From an uncultured Desulfovibrio sp. (GTDB lineage: Bacteria; Desulfobacterota; Desulfovibrionia; Desulfovibrionales; Desulfovibrionaceae), in contig CALBAX010000043.1 in the NCBI GenBank assembly GCA_937926875.1, positions 3,092 to 67,091 of the forward strand: a stretch of DNA of 64,000 bases, given 5' to 3'. The translations under genes were made by a program, and so were the position numbers. The notes under the pieces were generated by a model. That model saw only the letters and a list, made by a program, of their open reading frames with translations, made no database searches and had not been told where the DNA came from. Numbering within the stretch: the first letter of the stretch is position 1; each line of letters opens with the position of its first letter. Positions 32,928 to 41,434 of this stretch are shown here, piece by piece.

Positions 32928-34292
32928 GTGAACACCAGCATTCTCGTGGTTGACGACGACGATGCCCATCGCGGCATGTTGCGCATGATGCTCCAGGCCT
33001 GGGGCTACAGCGTGGACGAAGCGGCCGACGGCGACCTGGCCGTGGAGGCCGTGCGCGCCAGGCCCTACGACGTGGTGCTGACCGACGTGCGCATGGGACG
33101 CATGGACGGCATCCACGCCCTGCGGGGCATCCTGGACTACAACCCGGCCCTGCCCGTGGTGCTGATGACGGCCTATTCCTCCGTGGAGACTGCCGTGGAT
33201 GCCCTGCGCCTGGGCGCCTACGACTACCTGACCAAGCCGCTGGACTTCGACGCCCTGCGCGAGACCCTGCAACGGGCCGTGGACCACTCCCGCATGAGCG
33301 TGGAGAACCGCGAGCTGCGCCGCCAGCTCAGCGAGGCCGCCGCCGGGCCCGAGATCCTGGGCCGCAGCCCCGCCGTCAGCGCCATGCGCGAGATCATCGC
33401 CACTGTAGCGCCCACCGAGGCCACGGTGCTCATCACCGGGGAATCCGGCACCGGCAAGGAACTGGTGGCCCGCGCCGTCCACGGCGCCAGCGCCCGTGCC
33501 AGCAAGCCCCTGGTCACGGTCAACTGCGCCGCCCTGGCCGAAAACCTGCTGGAGTCCGAACTGTTCGGCCATGAGCGCGGGGCCTTCACCGGCGCCGACC
33601 GCCGCCGCGAGGGCCGCTTCCTGCAGGCCGACGGCGGCACCCTCTTCCTGGACGAGATCGGCGAGATGCCCCTTTCCCTCCAGGCCAAGCTGCTGCGCGC
33701 CCTGCAACAGGGCGAGGTGCAGCGCGTGGGCTCGGACTCGCCCATCACCGTGGACGTGCGCGTCATCGCCGCCACCAACCGCAACCTGCGCGAAGAGGTG
33801 GAACAGAAGCGCTTCCGCGAGGACCTGTTCTTCCGCCTCAACGTCATCAGCATCGAGGTGCCCGCCCTGCGTGAACGCAGCGAGGACATCCCCCTGCTGG
33901 CGGCCCATTTCCTGGAAAAATTCGCGGCCCGCAACCGCAAGAACGTCAAGGGCTTCGCCCCGCAGGCCCTGGACATGCTGCGCCGCTACTCCTGGCCCGG
34001 CAACGTGCGCGAACTCCAGAACGCCGTGGAACGCGCCGTGATCCTCTGCACCGGCGACCTTATCACCGGCCCGGAACTGCCCGCCAGCGTCACCGGCACC
34101 GCCGAACAGCACGCCCCGGTAACGGAGGCCGCCGAAACTTCCCTGGCCGGCCTGTCCCTGGAAGCCCTGGAACGCCGCGCCATCGAGGACACCCTGCGCC
34201 AGACCGAGGACAACAAGAGCGAGGCCGCCCGCCGCCTGGGCATCACCCGCGCCACCCTGCACAACAAATTGCGCAAGTACGGGCTGGAATAA
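32928..34292 (+). CDS. zraR: Sigma-54-dependent response regulator, ZraR/NtrC-like
   Basis: The 454-residue protein has a receiver domain (phosphorylated Asp53 in VLTDVRMG), an AAA+ sigma-54 activation domain with Walker A GESGTGKE, the loop GAFTGA, and LFLDEIGEMPLSLQAKLL, and a Fis-type helix-turn-helix (DTLRQTEDNKSEAARRLGITRATLHNKLRKYGLE). It starts at GTG directly after the zraS stop, with a GGGGGAGG ribosome site inside the end of zraS. Its probable target is the sigma-54 promoter at 30.37 kb. Zinc or envelope stress is the known signal in E. coli; the ligand here is inferred. Confidence 0.92.
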   Translation: MNTSILVVDDDDAHRGMLRMMLQAWGYSVDEAADGDLAVEAVRARPYDVVLTDVRMGRMDGIHALRGILDYNPALPVVLMTAYSSVETAVDALRLGAYDYLTKPLDFDALRETLQRAVDHSRMSVENRELRRQLSEAAAGPEILGRSPAVSAMREIIATVAPTEATVLITGESGTGKELVARAVHGASARASKPLVTVNCAALAENLLESELFGHERGAFTGADRRREGRFLQADGGTLFLDEIGEMPLSLQAKLLRALQQGEVQRVGSDSPITVDVRVIAATNRNLREEVEQKRFREDLFFRLNVISIEVPALRERSEDIPLLAAHFLEKFAARNRKNVKGFAPQALDMLRRYSWPGNVRELQNAVERAVILCTGDLITGPELPASVTGTAEQHAPVTEAAETSLAGLSLEALERRAIEDTLRQTEDNKSEAARRLGITRATLHNKLRKYGLE

Positions 34293-34306
34293 GAACGGGC
34301 AGGGAT

Positions 34307-34349
34307 TTTCCGGGGGAAGGGGAGCCCCATCCCTCCCCCAACGCGCTTT
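34307..34349 (-). repeat. Dispersed palindromic intergenic element, copy 2 (shortened)
   Basis: Leftward it reads AAAGCGCGTTGGGGGAGGGA (head, 34325-34349) and then CTCCCCTTCCCCCGGAAAA. The loop and distal arm seen in other copies are missing. It follows the zraR stop by 15 bases. Confidence 0.55.
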
Positions 34350-34533
34350 GCCCAGGAGGATGGCGGGGCCCGGAAAAGCCATGGCCTTGCCTGGGCGGCC
34401 GTCCCCCCAAAAAAACACCGCCTGCCGACGGTTTGGCAAAGGCGGGAAGGGGCGGACGATGGCGCGCACCGGGCAGTTTTCGCACAGATCAGCAACGGAG
34501 GGAGCACCGCGCTCCATCCATAAGGAAACACAC

Positions 34534-35163
34534 ATGGCACAGGACAGCCCAAACAAAAGCACGGCCGCGCCGGCCTTGCCCGATGAACAGCAGCTGGAAC
34601 GCATCACGGACTTTTTCCACGAAGCGGGGCATCTGCGCCACACGCCGCGCAGCGGCTATGCCTTCCTGGGCTCCGGCAGCGAGAACGTGGCCGAGCATTC
34701 CTACCGCACCAGCGTCATCGGCTACACTCTGGCCAGGCTGGCGGGAGCCGATGCCGCCCGCGTGACCTTCCTCTGCCTTTTCCACGATCTGCATGAAGCG
34801 CGTACCGGCGACTTCAACTATGTGAACCACCGTTACGATACCTGCCGTGACCGCGACGCCCTGCAGGACGCCGTGGACGGCACCGGACTGGAACAGGACA
34901 TCCTCGGCGGCTGGGATGAACTGGAACAACGCCAGAGCCTGGAAGCCGTGCTGGCCCACGACGCCGACCAGCTGGACCTGATCTGCAACCTCAAGGCCGA
35001 ACTGGACAAGGGCAACAAATTTGCCGCCGACTGGCTGGAAAGCGCTGTCAAGCGCCTGCGCAGCCCGCAGGCCCAGGCCCTGTGCGAGGTCATCCTGCGC
35101 ACGGACCACAACCGCTGGTGGTACGGCCGCGTGGACAAAAAATGGTGGGTGGACCGCAAGTAG
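34534..35163 (+). CDS. HD-domain hydrolase of the YfbR/HDDC2 type
   Basis: The 209-residue protein carries HD-superfamily residues in ENVAEHSYRTSVIGYTLA (first His), LFHDLHEARTGDF (HD pair) and AVLAHDADQLDLICNLKAEL (last Asp). This pattern, with EHSYR and the EARTGD run, is that of HDDC2/YfbR-like 5'-deoxynucleotidases that hydrolyse dNMPs. AAGGA at 34522 supports the start. It is cytoplasmic and monocistronic, ended by a strong terminator. The exact substrate is inferred from family. Confidence 0.85.
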   Translation: MAQDSPNKSTAAPALPDEQQLERITDFFHEAGHLRHTPRSGYAFLGSGSENVAEHSYRTSVIGYTLARLAGADAARVTFLCLFHDLHEARTGDFNYVNHRYDTCRDRDALQDAVDGTGLEQDILGGWDELEQRQSLEAVLAHDADQLDLICNLKAELDKGNKFAADWLESAVKRLRSPQAQALCEVILRTDHNRWWYGRVDKKWWVDRK

Positions 35164-35212
35164 GATGCCTGTCCCGGCTTTCTCCAAGGACAGCCCTCTC
35201 CCGATAACGATA

Positions 35213-35248
35213 ACAGCCCGGCCTCGACGGAGGCCGGGCTGTTGTTTT
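35213..35248 (+). terminator. Terminator of the HD hydrolase gene
   Basis: Perfect 12-bp stem ACAGCCCGGCCT / AGGCCGGGCTGT with a six-base loop, followed by TGTTTTG. Confidence 0.85.
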
Positions 35249-35412
35249 GTCATGAGGCCGGACGCACTGCCTTCCCTGCCCAGCTCGCTTCAGGCCGGCC
35301 AAAGCACGACAGAAAAAGAAGACACCAGCGGATCGGGAACTTGCTGATAGGCACGAGGGGAGAAGCCGAAAGTCCCACAAGAGCGGTGTTCGGCGGTAAT
35401 GGAGAGGAACGA

Positions 35413-35491
35413 ATAAAGCGCGTTTGAAGGAGGATGGGGGTGTGGGGGAAGGGGGGAACTTTGTGCGCTAGCCAAAGTTCCCCCCTTCCCC
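35413..35491 (+). repeat. Dispersed palindromic intergenic element, copy 3
   Basis: The head AATAAAGCGCGTTTGAAGGA and GGATGGGGG is followed by a perfect 19-bp inverted repeat (35445-35463 with 35473-35491) with a nine-base loop TGCGCTAGC. It lies 20 bases beyond the nth stop. With the HD gene terminator this accounts for the 348-bp gap. Confidence 0.8.
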
Positions 35492-35511
35492 AACGTTCTT
35501 TTCCCCAAAAA

Positions 35512-36180
35512 CTATTTTCCTTTGGGCGGTTCGCGGCGGGGGCAGAAGCCGGCCATCTCGCATTCCGCGCAGCGGGGGCTGCGGGCGTGGCAGACATCGC
35601 GGCCGAACCAGACCATGCGGTGATTGACGTCGCCCCATTCGGCACGGGGGAAGAGGCGCATCAGATCCTGTTCGATGTCCACGGGATCGGTATGGGCGGT
35701 GAGCCCCAGACGGTAGCTGATGCGCTTGACGTGGGTATCCACGGCCAGGCCCTCGTTGATGCCGAAGGCGCCGAACAGCACCACATTGGCCGTCTTGCGG
35801 GCCACGCCGGGCAGGGTGACGAGCTCGTCGAGACGGGGCGGCACCTCGCCGCCGTAGACGGACACCACACGCTGCGCCGCGCCCAGCAGGTTGCGGGCCT
35901 TGCTGTGATAGAAGCCCGTGGACCGGATGACGCTTTCCAGTTCCTCCTGCGTGGCCAGGGCCAGGTCTGCCGGGCCGGGCCAGCGCCGGAAAAGCTCCGG
36001 GGTCACGGTATTGACGCGGGCGTCGGTGCACTGGGCGGCCAGCACCGTGGCCACCAGCAGTTCCCAGGCGTTGTCGGCTTCAAGATGGGTCGCGGGACGG
36101 GGATAGCGGGCCTGAAGGGCCGCCAGGACTTTTTCAGCGCGGGCCAGGGCACCGCGCGGCAGGGATTTTTTTGCGCTCAT
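35512..36180 (-). CDS. nth: Endonuclease III
   Basis: A base-excision DNA glycosylase/AP lyase that removes oxidised pyrimidines. The 222-residue length is usual. The helix-hairpin-helix LVTLPGVARKTANVV carries the catalytic Lys, VDTHVKRI supplies the catalytic Asp, and the C-terminal 4Fe-4S cluster has the exact C-x6-C-x2-C-x5-C spacing in CHARSPRCAECEMAGFC. The ATG chosen (MSAKKSL) is where homology is expected to begin; the frame is open 45 bases upstream but lacks a better ribosome site. It diverges from cutA. Confidence 0.95.
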   Translation of the reverse strand: MSAKKSLPRGALARAEKVLAALQARYPRPATHLEADNAWELLVATVLAAQCTDARVNTVTPELFRRWPGPADLALATQEELESVIRSTGFYHSKARNLLGAAQRVVSVYGGEVPPRLDELVTLPGVARKTANVVLFGAFGINEGLAVDTHVKRISYRLGLTAHTDPVDIEQDLMRLFPRAEWGDVNHRMVWFGRDVCHARSPRCAECEMAGFCPRREPPKGK

Positions 36181-36293
36181 GGGGCTGCTATGCCACAGGA
36201 AGGCAGGGGGAGCAAGGCGGGGCACGCTTGGTTTTTACGGCCCGCTGGTGTATCGTCTGTCCGCTTTTCCCACTTCCCGAACAGGAGGACGCC

Positions 36294-36626
36294 ATGAGCC
36301 TGCTTGCCTGTGTCACTGTGCCCGACGGAGCGACTGCCCGAACCCTGGCCCATCTGGTGGTGGAACGACGGCTGGCCGCCGGGGTGAACATCCTGCCCGG
36401 AGCCCTTTCCGTCTATCGCTGGGAAGGCAAGGTCCGCGAGAGCCGCGAATGCCTGCTGCTGGCCCAGGTCAGCCGGGCGGCGTGGGAGGATTTCCGTGCC
36501 GCCGTGGAGGCGGCCCATCCCTATGCAGTGCCCTGTATCGTGGGCATGCCACTGGAGAAGGGCAACGCGCCCTTCCTGGAGTGGATCGCCCAAAACAGCT
36601 CGCCCGCAGGGCAGCCCAACGAATAA
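36294..36626 (+). CDS. cutA: Divalent cation tolerance protein CutA
   Basis: The 110-residue product has the ferredoxin-like trimer fold motifs VTVPDGATARTLAHLVVERRLAAGVNI, YRWEGKVRESRECLLLAQ and HPYAVPCIVGMPLEKGNAPFLEWI. CutA binds divalent metals such as copper; its function is loosely linked to metal tolerance. AGGAGG at 36283 is five bases before the ATG. The PfkB-type kinase gene starts 10 bases after its stop, so the two are co-transcribed. Confidence 0.93.
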   Translation: MSLLACVTVPDGATARTLAHLVVERRLAAGVNILPGALSVYRWEGKVRESRECLLLAQVSRAAWEDFRAAVEAAHPYAVPCIVGMPLEKGNAPFLEWIAQNSSPAGQPNE

Positions 36627-36636
36627 AGGAACGAAG

Positions 36637-37584
36637 ATGGCCATTTATGTTTCCGGTTCTCTGGCTTTTGACCGCATCATGACCTTTGGCGGCAATCTGC
36701 AGGACCATGTGCTCATGGACAAGCTGCACATGCTGAGCGTCAGCTTCATGGTGGACAGCATGGACGAACGCCGCGGCGGCTGCGCGGGCAACATCGCATA
36801 CACCCTGGCCCTGCTGGGCGAAAAGCCCATCGTGGTCTCCGCCGCCGGCCGCGACTTCACCGGCTACGCGGCGGCCTGGGAAAAACTGGGCCTGCCCCTG
36901 GAAGGCATCCGGCGCGATTCCGACGTGTTCACGGCCCTGTGCTACATCACCACGGACCAGAACAACAACCAGATTACGGGCTTCTATCCCGGCGCCATGA
37001 GCCAGCCCGCCACCTACACCTTCCCCCACCTCGACCCCGCCAGGGACTGGGCCATCGTCTCCCCCGGCAGCGTGGACGACATGCGCCGCCTGCCCGGCTT
37101 CTTCCGCGAGAAGGGCGTGCGCTACATCTTCGACCCCGGCCAGCAGCTGCCCGTGCTTTCGGGCGACGACCTCTGCGACGCCATCCGCGGTTCCTATGCC
37201 TGCGTGACCAACGATTACGAACTGGGCATGGTCTGCAAGAAGACGGGCAAGAGCGAAGAAGAGCTGGTGGCCATGACCGGCTGGCTGGTGACCACGCTGG
37301 GCGGTGACGGCCAGCGCATCCGCAATGCCCGGGGCGTGGACGTGCATGTGCCCGCCATCCCCTGCGGTGGCGTCAAGGATCCCACCGGCGCGGGCGATTC
37401 CCACCGCGCGGGCCTGCTCAAGGGCCTGGTCTGCGGACTGGAGATGCCCGAAGCGGCCAAGCTGGGCGCGGTGAGCGCCTGCTACGCCATCGAACAGCTG
37501 GGCACGCAGGAACACCACTTCAGCAAGGACGAGTTCCGCCAGCGCTACGAGGCCAGCTTCGGCCCCTTGCCCATCACCCTGTAA
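36637..37584 (+). CDS. PfkB family carbohydrate/nucleoside kinase
   Basis: The 315-residue kinase has the ribokinase-family blocks: GGCAGNIAYTLALLGEKPIVVSAAG for the glycine-rich N-terminal site, and DPTGAGDSHRAGLLKGLVCG with the catalytic Asp of the anion hole. It phosphorylates a sugar or nucleoside, and adenosine-kinase-like proteins of sulfate reducers resemble it, but the substrate is open. AAAGGA lies before the ATG. It follows cutA by 10 bases and is closed by a terminator. Confidence 0.9.
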   Translation: MAIYVSGSLAFDRIMTFGGNLQDHVLMDKLHMLSVSFMVDSMDERRGGCAGNIAYTLALLGEKPIVVSAAGRDFTGYAAAWEKLGLPLEGIRRDSDVFTALCYITTDQNNNQITGFYPGAMSQPATYTFPHLDPARDWAIVSPGSVDDMRRLPGFFREKGVRYIFDPGQQLPVLSGDDLCDAIRGSYACVTNDYELGMVCKKTGKSEEELVAMTGWLVTTLGGDGQRIRNARGVDVHVPAIPCGGVKDPTGAGDSHRAGLLKGLVCGLEMPEAAKLGAVSACYAIEQLGTQEHHFSKDEFRQRYEASFGPLPITL

Positions 37585-37592
37585 GGACACCG

Positions 37593-37619
37593 AAGGGGCC
37601 TGCCCGGCAGGCCCCTTTT
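37593..37619 (+). terminator. Terminator of cutA-kinase
   Basis: Eleven-bp stem AAGGGGCCTGC / GCAGGCCCCTT with a three-base loop and TTTT, nine bases after the stop. Confidence 0.85.
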
Positions 37620-37718
37620 CCCCTCCCCGCCCGGACGGGGAGACCCCGCCTCCGCCAGGCTGCCGGCATCACCGGCAACAGCAGGACGGAGCATGTTTCA
37701 GCCAAGGAGCATCCAGCC

Positions 37719-38195
37719 ATGCGCACCGAAGCCGTCAGGGCCCAACTGGCCGCCCACGGTCTGGGCGACCGCTACCGCGAGTTCACCGTCTCCAGCGCCA
37801 CGGTGGCGCTGGCGGCCGAAGCCCTGCACTGCGAGGCGGGCCGTATCGCCAAGACGCTGTCCATCCTCACCTCCACCGGTCCCGTGCTGGTGGTGGCCAT
37901 GGGCCTGGCCCGTCTGGACAATCGCAAGTTCAAGGATCTTTTCCACGAAAAGGCCCGCTTCATCCCCGTGGAGGACGTGGAACGCCTTACCGGCCATCCT
38001 CAGGGCGGGGTCTGCCCCTTTGCCCTGCCGGAAGGGGTGCGCGTGTTCCTGGACGAGAGCCTCAAGCGCTATGACGTGGTCTACCCCGCCGCCGGCGCGC
38101 CCAACAACGCCGTACAGCTGACCCCGGACGAACTGGCCGCCGTCACCGGCGGGCAATGGGTCGACATCTGCAAGCTTCCGGAAGAGCTGGCCTGA
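37719..38195 (+). CDS. YbaK/ProX-type aminoacyl-tRNA deacylase
   Basis: The 158-residue protein is a YbaK/prolyl-tRNA-synthetase-associated domain protein: FTVSSATVALAAEALHCEAGRIAKTL, a conserved Lys in the catalytic pocket, GGVCPFALPEG and DVVYPAAGAPNNAVQLTPDEL. Family members hydrolyse mischarged Cys-tRNA(Pro) or Ala-tRNA(Pro) in trans. AAGGAG lies 11 bases before the ATG. It is a single gene with its own terminator. Confidence 0.88.
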   Translation: MRTEAVRAQLAAHGLGDRYREFTVSSATVALAAEALHCEAGRIAKTLSILTSTGPVLVVAMGLARLDNRKFKDLFHEKARFIPVEDVERLTGHPQGGVCPFALPEGVRVFLDESLKRYDVVYPAAGAPNNAVQLTPDELAAVTGGQWVDICKLPEELA

Positions 38196-38251
38196 CGGCC
38201 ACTGTCCCCACAGGGCAGGCCCCGCTCCGGTCACTGCTCCATACAATAAAG

Positions 38252-38287
38252 AAAGGGCGTCCACCGGCGAAGGATGGACGCCCTTTT
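38252..38287 (+). terminator. Terminator of the YbaK gene
   Basis: Twelve-bp stem AAAGGGCGTCCA / TGGACGCCCTTT with an 11-base loop and TTTT. It may also act on the convergent gene from the right because AAAAA-like A residues flank the left arm. Confidence 0.85.
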
Positions 38288-38350
38288 CGTCTTCGGTGCC
38301 GGGGAGCTCCCGGGCCCATGGCCCGGGCACGCGGCAGGAGCTGCCCGGCC

Positions 38351-40159
38351 CTAGTAATCTTCGTCTTCCAGCGGAGGCGGCACGGCCACGGCGCTGGTGA
38401 TGACGCGGCGGCGGCTCTTGACCGGCTCGGCGGGCACTTCCTTGCTCTCACGCGTCATGTGCGGTTCGGGCAGGTTGTTGTACAGCACCCAGAAAGGCGG
38501 ATAGAGCTCGGTCAGCACGCCGGGGTTGCCCAGTTTGAAGCCGTCCCGCTTGCCGCGGGCACAGGCAGCCAGGGCCAGGGCCAGGGCCCAGGGGGCGTCG
38601 GGGGCGTTCCAGCCGCGGGCCTGGAGGACAGGGCGGGGCTTGCGCAGGGGGCGGCCCTCGTCGTCCTGCTCCTCGGCCTCTTCCCCATCATCACCGGGCT
38701 TCCAGGTCACGAGGCAGCCTTCAGCATCCAGAGCCAGGCCGGCGGCGTGCAGGTAGCTCTCCACCACGTTCCCGTCGGCTTCCAGGCCGGCAGGCAGCAC
38801 GACACGACCGCCGCGCAGGGCCGTCATGGCGCCCAGGGCCACGGCCAGCGGACGCCAGGAAGCGGGCAGGCCCTCGGGCAGGGCAAAGGCGGCGGGCAGT
38901 TCGGCCAGCGGCTCCAGGCTGCGGGCCAGGATCCCTGTGGCCGAGCATTCGACCCTGGCACCGGTCTGGCGCAGCAGATCCAGGCCGGCTTCGGTGCCGG
39001 GCCAGGTGGGCCACTGGCCTTCCAGACGCACTTCACCGCCCAGAGCGGGGGCGAGGCCCATCAGGAACACGGCCAGTTCCGGTTCCACGGGCAGGGTGGG
39101 TTCGGAGGGGATGCTCAGGGTGCAGGGCTGGAAATGGAGCACGTCCCCTTCGCGGCGCACGTCGGCACCGGCAGCCGCCAGCACCGGCAGGATACGGGCA
39201 AAGGCCAGCGCGCGTTCGGGCATGGCGGAAAGATCCAGAGTGATGGGGCGCTCATAGGAAGGGGCGGCCAGCATGATGCCTTCGGCCAGTTCCACCGGGG
39301 CATCGGCGGGGAAGACCACCTTGCCGGGCAGCACGCCGGAGCATTCGATGCGTACCGGGAAGCCGTCGGACTTGGGCACCACATGCACCAGACGCGCGCC
39401 CATGAGGGGCAGGAAGCGGCGGGTGGCGCTGAGGTCGGCCAGCCTGAGGGCCGCGCCGCCGGTGAACTTGGTGCGCGAAGGACGGCCCAGGTAATGGCCC
39501 AGGGCCAGATAGAAATTCCAGGAGCTGTCGCCCACATGCAGTACTTTATCCGGGGTGCCCAGGGGCGCACCGGCGGCCACATGCACGGCACCGTCGTCTC
39601 GATTGGCATGGGCGCCCAGCTGGTTGAGCAGCTTGACGCAGTCCACGATGGGATCGTTCATCAGGGCAGGGGCGATGCGCACGGTCTGGCCGGTACAGGC
39701 GGCCAGCGTGGCCCAGGCCCGGGTCAGGCGGCAGGAGCGCGGGGCGGCCATGGACAGGCGCACGGGCATGTCGGCGGGGGCAAGATTGAAGGCGGGGCGC
39801 TGGGCTTCGCCGTCCTCACCGGGACGGGGCAGGAATTCCACTTCCTGCATCAGGGTGAAGAAACGGCCGCTCAGGCGCGGGTCACGGCTGACGCGGGAAA
39901 CGGCGGCTTCCCAGGATTCGCGGATGCCCTTTTCTTCCGCAGGCTCCAGGAACCCCTTGGCATTGTACATGCGCTTGATGAGATTGTGGCGGCGCATGAG
40001 CATGCGCAGGATATCGCGGTCGATGTCACAGACGGTCTCGCGCAGGCTGCGGCGCGGACGCTCGGGCTTGCCGTCGGTTCTGGCCTCGAAACGTCCTTCG
40101 GGGCGGTCGCTGCGTTTGTCCGGCCTCTGGGCAGGTCGGAATTCGTGGTGCTCGTTCAT
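38351..40159 (-). CDS. Chorismate-mutase-like / divergent EPSP-synthase-like fusion protein
   Basis: The 602-residue protein has a basic N-tail, then a chorismate-mutase-like helical domain (about 39-112; RRSLRETVCDIDRDILRMLMRRHNLIK), then an EPSP-synthase-like domain (about 122-560). The last part includes PGKVVFPADAPVELAEGIML and AAPSYERPITLDLSAMP, the counterpart of the usual SALLMAAP region. The usual phosphoshikimate/PEP motif PGSKSISNR is replaced by AAPRSCRLTRAW, so the first catalytic Lys is missing, and NAGTAMR was not found. A C-terminal extension has an acidic linker. GAGGAG at 40167 sets the start. It may be a non-catalytic paralog of AroA or an altered enzyme. Confidence 0.65.
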   Translation of the reverse strand: MNEHHEFRPAQRPDKRSDRPEGRFEARTDGKPERPRRSLRETVCDIDRDILRMLMRRHNLIKRMYNAKGFLEPAEEKGIRESWEAAVSRVSRDPRLSGRFFTLMQEVEFLPRPGEDGEAQRPAFNLAPADMPVRLSMAAPRSCRLTRAWATLAACTGQTVRIAPALMNDPIVDCVKLLNQLGAHANRDDGAVHVAAGAPLGTPDKVLHVGDSSWNFYLALGHYLGRPSRTKFTGGAALRLADLSATRRFLPLMGARLVHVVPKSDGFPVRIECSGVLPGKVVFPADAPVELAEGIMLAAPSYERPITLDLSAMPERALAFARILPVLAAAGADVRREGDVLHFQPCTLSIPSEPTLPVEPELAVFLMGLAPALGGEVRLEGQWPTWPGTEAGLDLLRQTGARVECSATGILARSLEPLAELPAAFALPEGLPASWRPLAVALGAMTALRGGRVVLPAGLEADGNVVESYLHAAGLALDAEGCLVTWKPGDDGEEAEEQDDEGRPLRKPRPVLQARGWNAPDAPWALALALAACARGKRDGFKLGNPGVLTELYPPFWVLYNNLPEPHMTRESKEVPAEPVKSRRRVITSAVAVPPPLEDEDY

Positions 40160-40746
40160 GCTGGATGCTCCTCTCGACCGCCGGACGGCGCGTCGCTCTA
40201 TGAATTTGTGGGGGATGCTGTATCCCGAAACGACGCCACTGGCAAGCCCCGGAAGAGGCTTTTCCGGCTCCATGTGAAAGAGGGTGCAAGCTCCCGCGAG
40301 CTTTGTCAGGCCCTTGGAAGAGTCCGACGGATGCCGGAAGACACCTTTTTCTAAAAAAATCAATCATTTTCAAATGGTTATTATCAACTATTTGATTTTA
40401 TTGAATAATTATTCCAATTTTTGCGCTTTTTTTCGACCAGGATCAGACCAGCACCAGAATGCCGCAAAAAAGCCACCCCTCCAGCACAGAAAGCCATGAT
40501 AATATAACATATTGAAATATAATATTTTTCTAATAACTAGCCGCAGTTCCACGTAAAAGGATATTCAGGATAACCCACTGATAAAAATGCTTTTTCCTGC
40601 GCAAAACACGCTTTGGTCAGGAAAGCCGGCCAAAACGCGGAGCATCTTTACACAGCATAAAAATTATGTTAGGGAGAATGCGCAAGGATTATAGTGGGTT
40701 GTGTCGTTTCCCACTGAGAGTTCCCACGAAATTTTCAAAAGGGGGC
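40160..40746. other. Intergenic region upstream of aprB
   Basis: From about 40350 to 40700 it is AT-rich, with ATTGAATAATTATTCCAAT and long T and A runs suitable for promoters of both divergent genes. AGTGGG/CCCACT is inverted at 40693-40715, just ahead of the candidate aprB promoter. No gene was supported; a 25-codon frame at 40678 has its ribosome site too close to the ATG. Confidence 0.4.
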
Positions 40747-40776
40747 TTGACGTGAAGAGGGGTAGCTTGTTACTAA
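40747..40776 (+). promoter_or_regulatory. Candidate sigma-70 promoter of aprBA
   Basis: TTGACG (40747-40752) and TACTAA (40771-40776) are 18 bases apart. The transcript would carry a leader of about 125 bases that contains a CCTGGGC/GCCCAGG hairpin (40793-40812). Confidence 0.45.
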
Positions 40777-40908
40777 AAACACAAGCGCACGACCTGGGCG
40801 CTGTTGCCCAGGGTTGTGATCCCAATCAAGACGGCACTCGGGCGGCCCGAGTGGCTGCCCATACGGTCAACATTGACCCGAAACACTTTAAGAGTTGGAG
40901 GATACGTT

Positions 40909-41397
40909 ATGCCTACGTTTGTCGATCCGTCCAAATGCGACGGCTGCAAGGGTGGCGAAAAGACGGCCTGCATGTACATCTGCCCGAACGACCTGATGAT
41001 CCTCGATCCTCAGGAAATGAAGGCGTACAACCAGGAACCCGACGCCTGCTGGGAATGCTATTCCTGCGTGAAGATCTGCCCCCAGGGCGCCATCACCGCT
41101 CGTCCCTACGCCGACTTTGCTCCCATGGGCGGCACCTGTATCCCCATGCGCTCTGCCGACTCCATCATGTGGACCGTGCAGTTCCGCAACGGTAGCGTGA
41201 AACGCTTCAAGTTCCCCATCCGTACCACTCCTGAAGGCTCCATCAAGCCCTTCGAAGGCAAACCGGAAGGCGCCAACCTCGACGACGAACTGCTGTTCAC
41301 CGAAGAAAAGCTGGCCACCCCCATCGAAGTCCTGGGCAAGAAGTTCGAAGTGACTGAAGCCGACAAGGTCTTCACCGCCATGGAACAGGGCCGCTAG
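40909..41397 (+). CDS. aprB: Adenylylsulfate reductase, beta (iron-sulfur) subunit
   Basis: AprB carries two 4Fe-4S clusters that pass electrons to the FAD of AprA for reduction of APS to sulfite and AMP in the cytoplasm. The 162 residues match the family. The cluster ligands are in CDGCKGGEKTACMYIC and CWECYSCVKICPQG. The C-terminal tail that wraps AprA follows (GTCIPMRSADSIMWTVQFRNG, then KLATPIEVLGKKFEVTEADKVF). GGAGG at 40897-40901 precedes the ATG. It is the first gene of the aprBA-qmoABC block; its codons are enriched in GAA and GGT, as in highly expressed genes. Confidence 0.98.
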   Translation: MPTFVDPSKCDGCKGGEKTACMYICPNDLMILDPQEMKAYNQEPDACWECYSCVKICPQGAITARPYADFAPMGGTCIPMRSADSIMWTVQFRNGSVKRFKFPIRTTPEGSIKPFEGKPEGANLDDELLFTEEKLATPIEVLGKKFEVTEADKVFTAMEQGR

Positions 41398-41434
41398 AGA
41401 GCAGTAACCGCGTAGAGCTTAAGGAGAAATCACT

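Noticed and set aside
31467..34643. 1058-codon minus-strand open frame
   Set aside because: Complement of zraS and zraR, whose kinase and sigma-54 motifs are unambiguous.
40678..40755. 25-codon frame upstream of aprB (MRKDYSGLCR...)
   Set aside because: AGGGAG is only one base from the ATG, and the frame overlaps the candidate -35 element; too weak to call a leader peptide.
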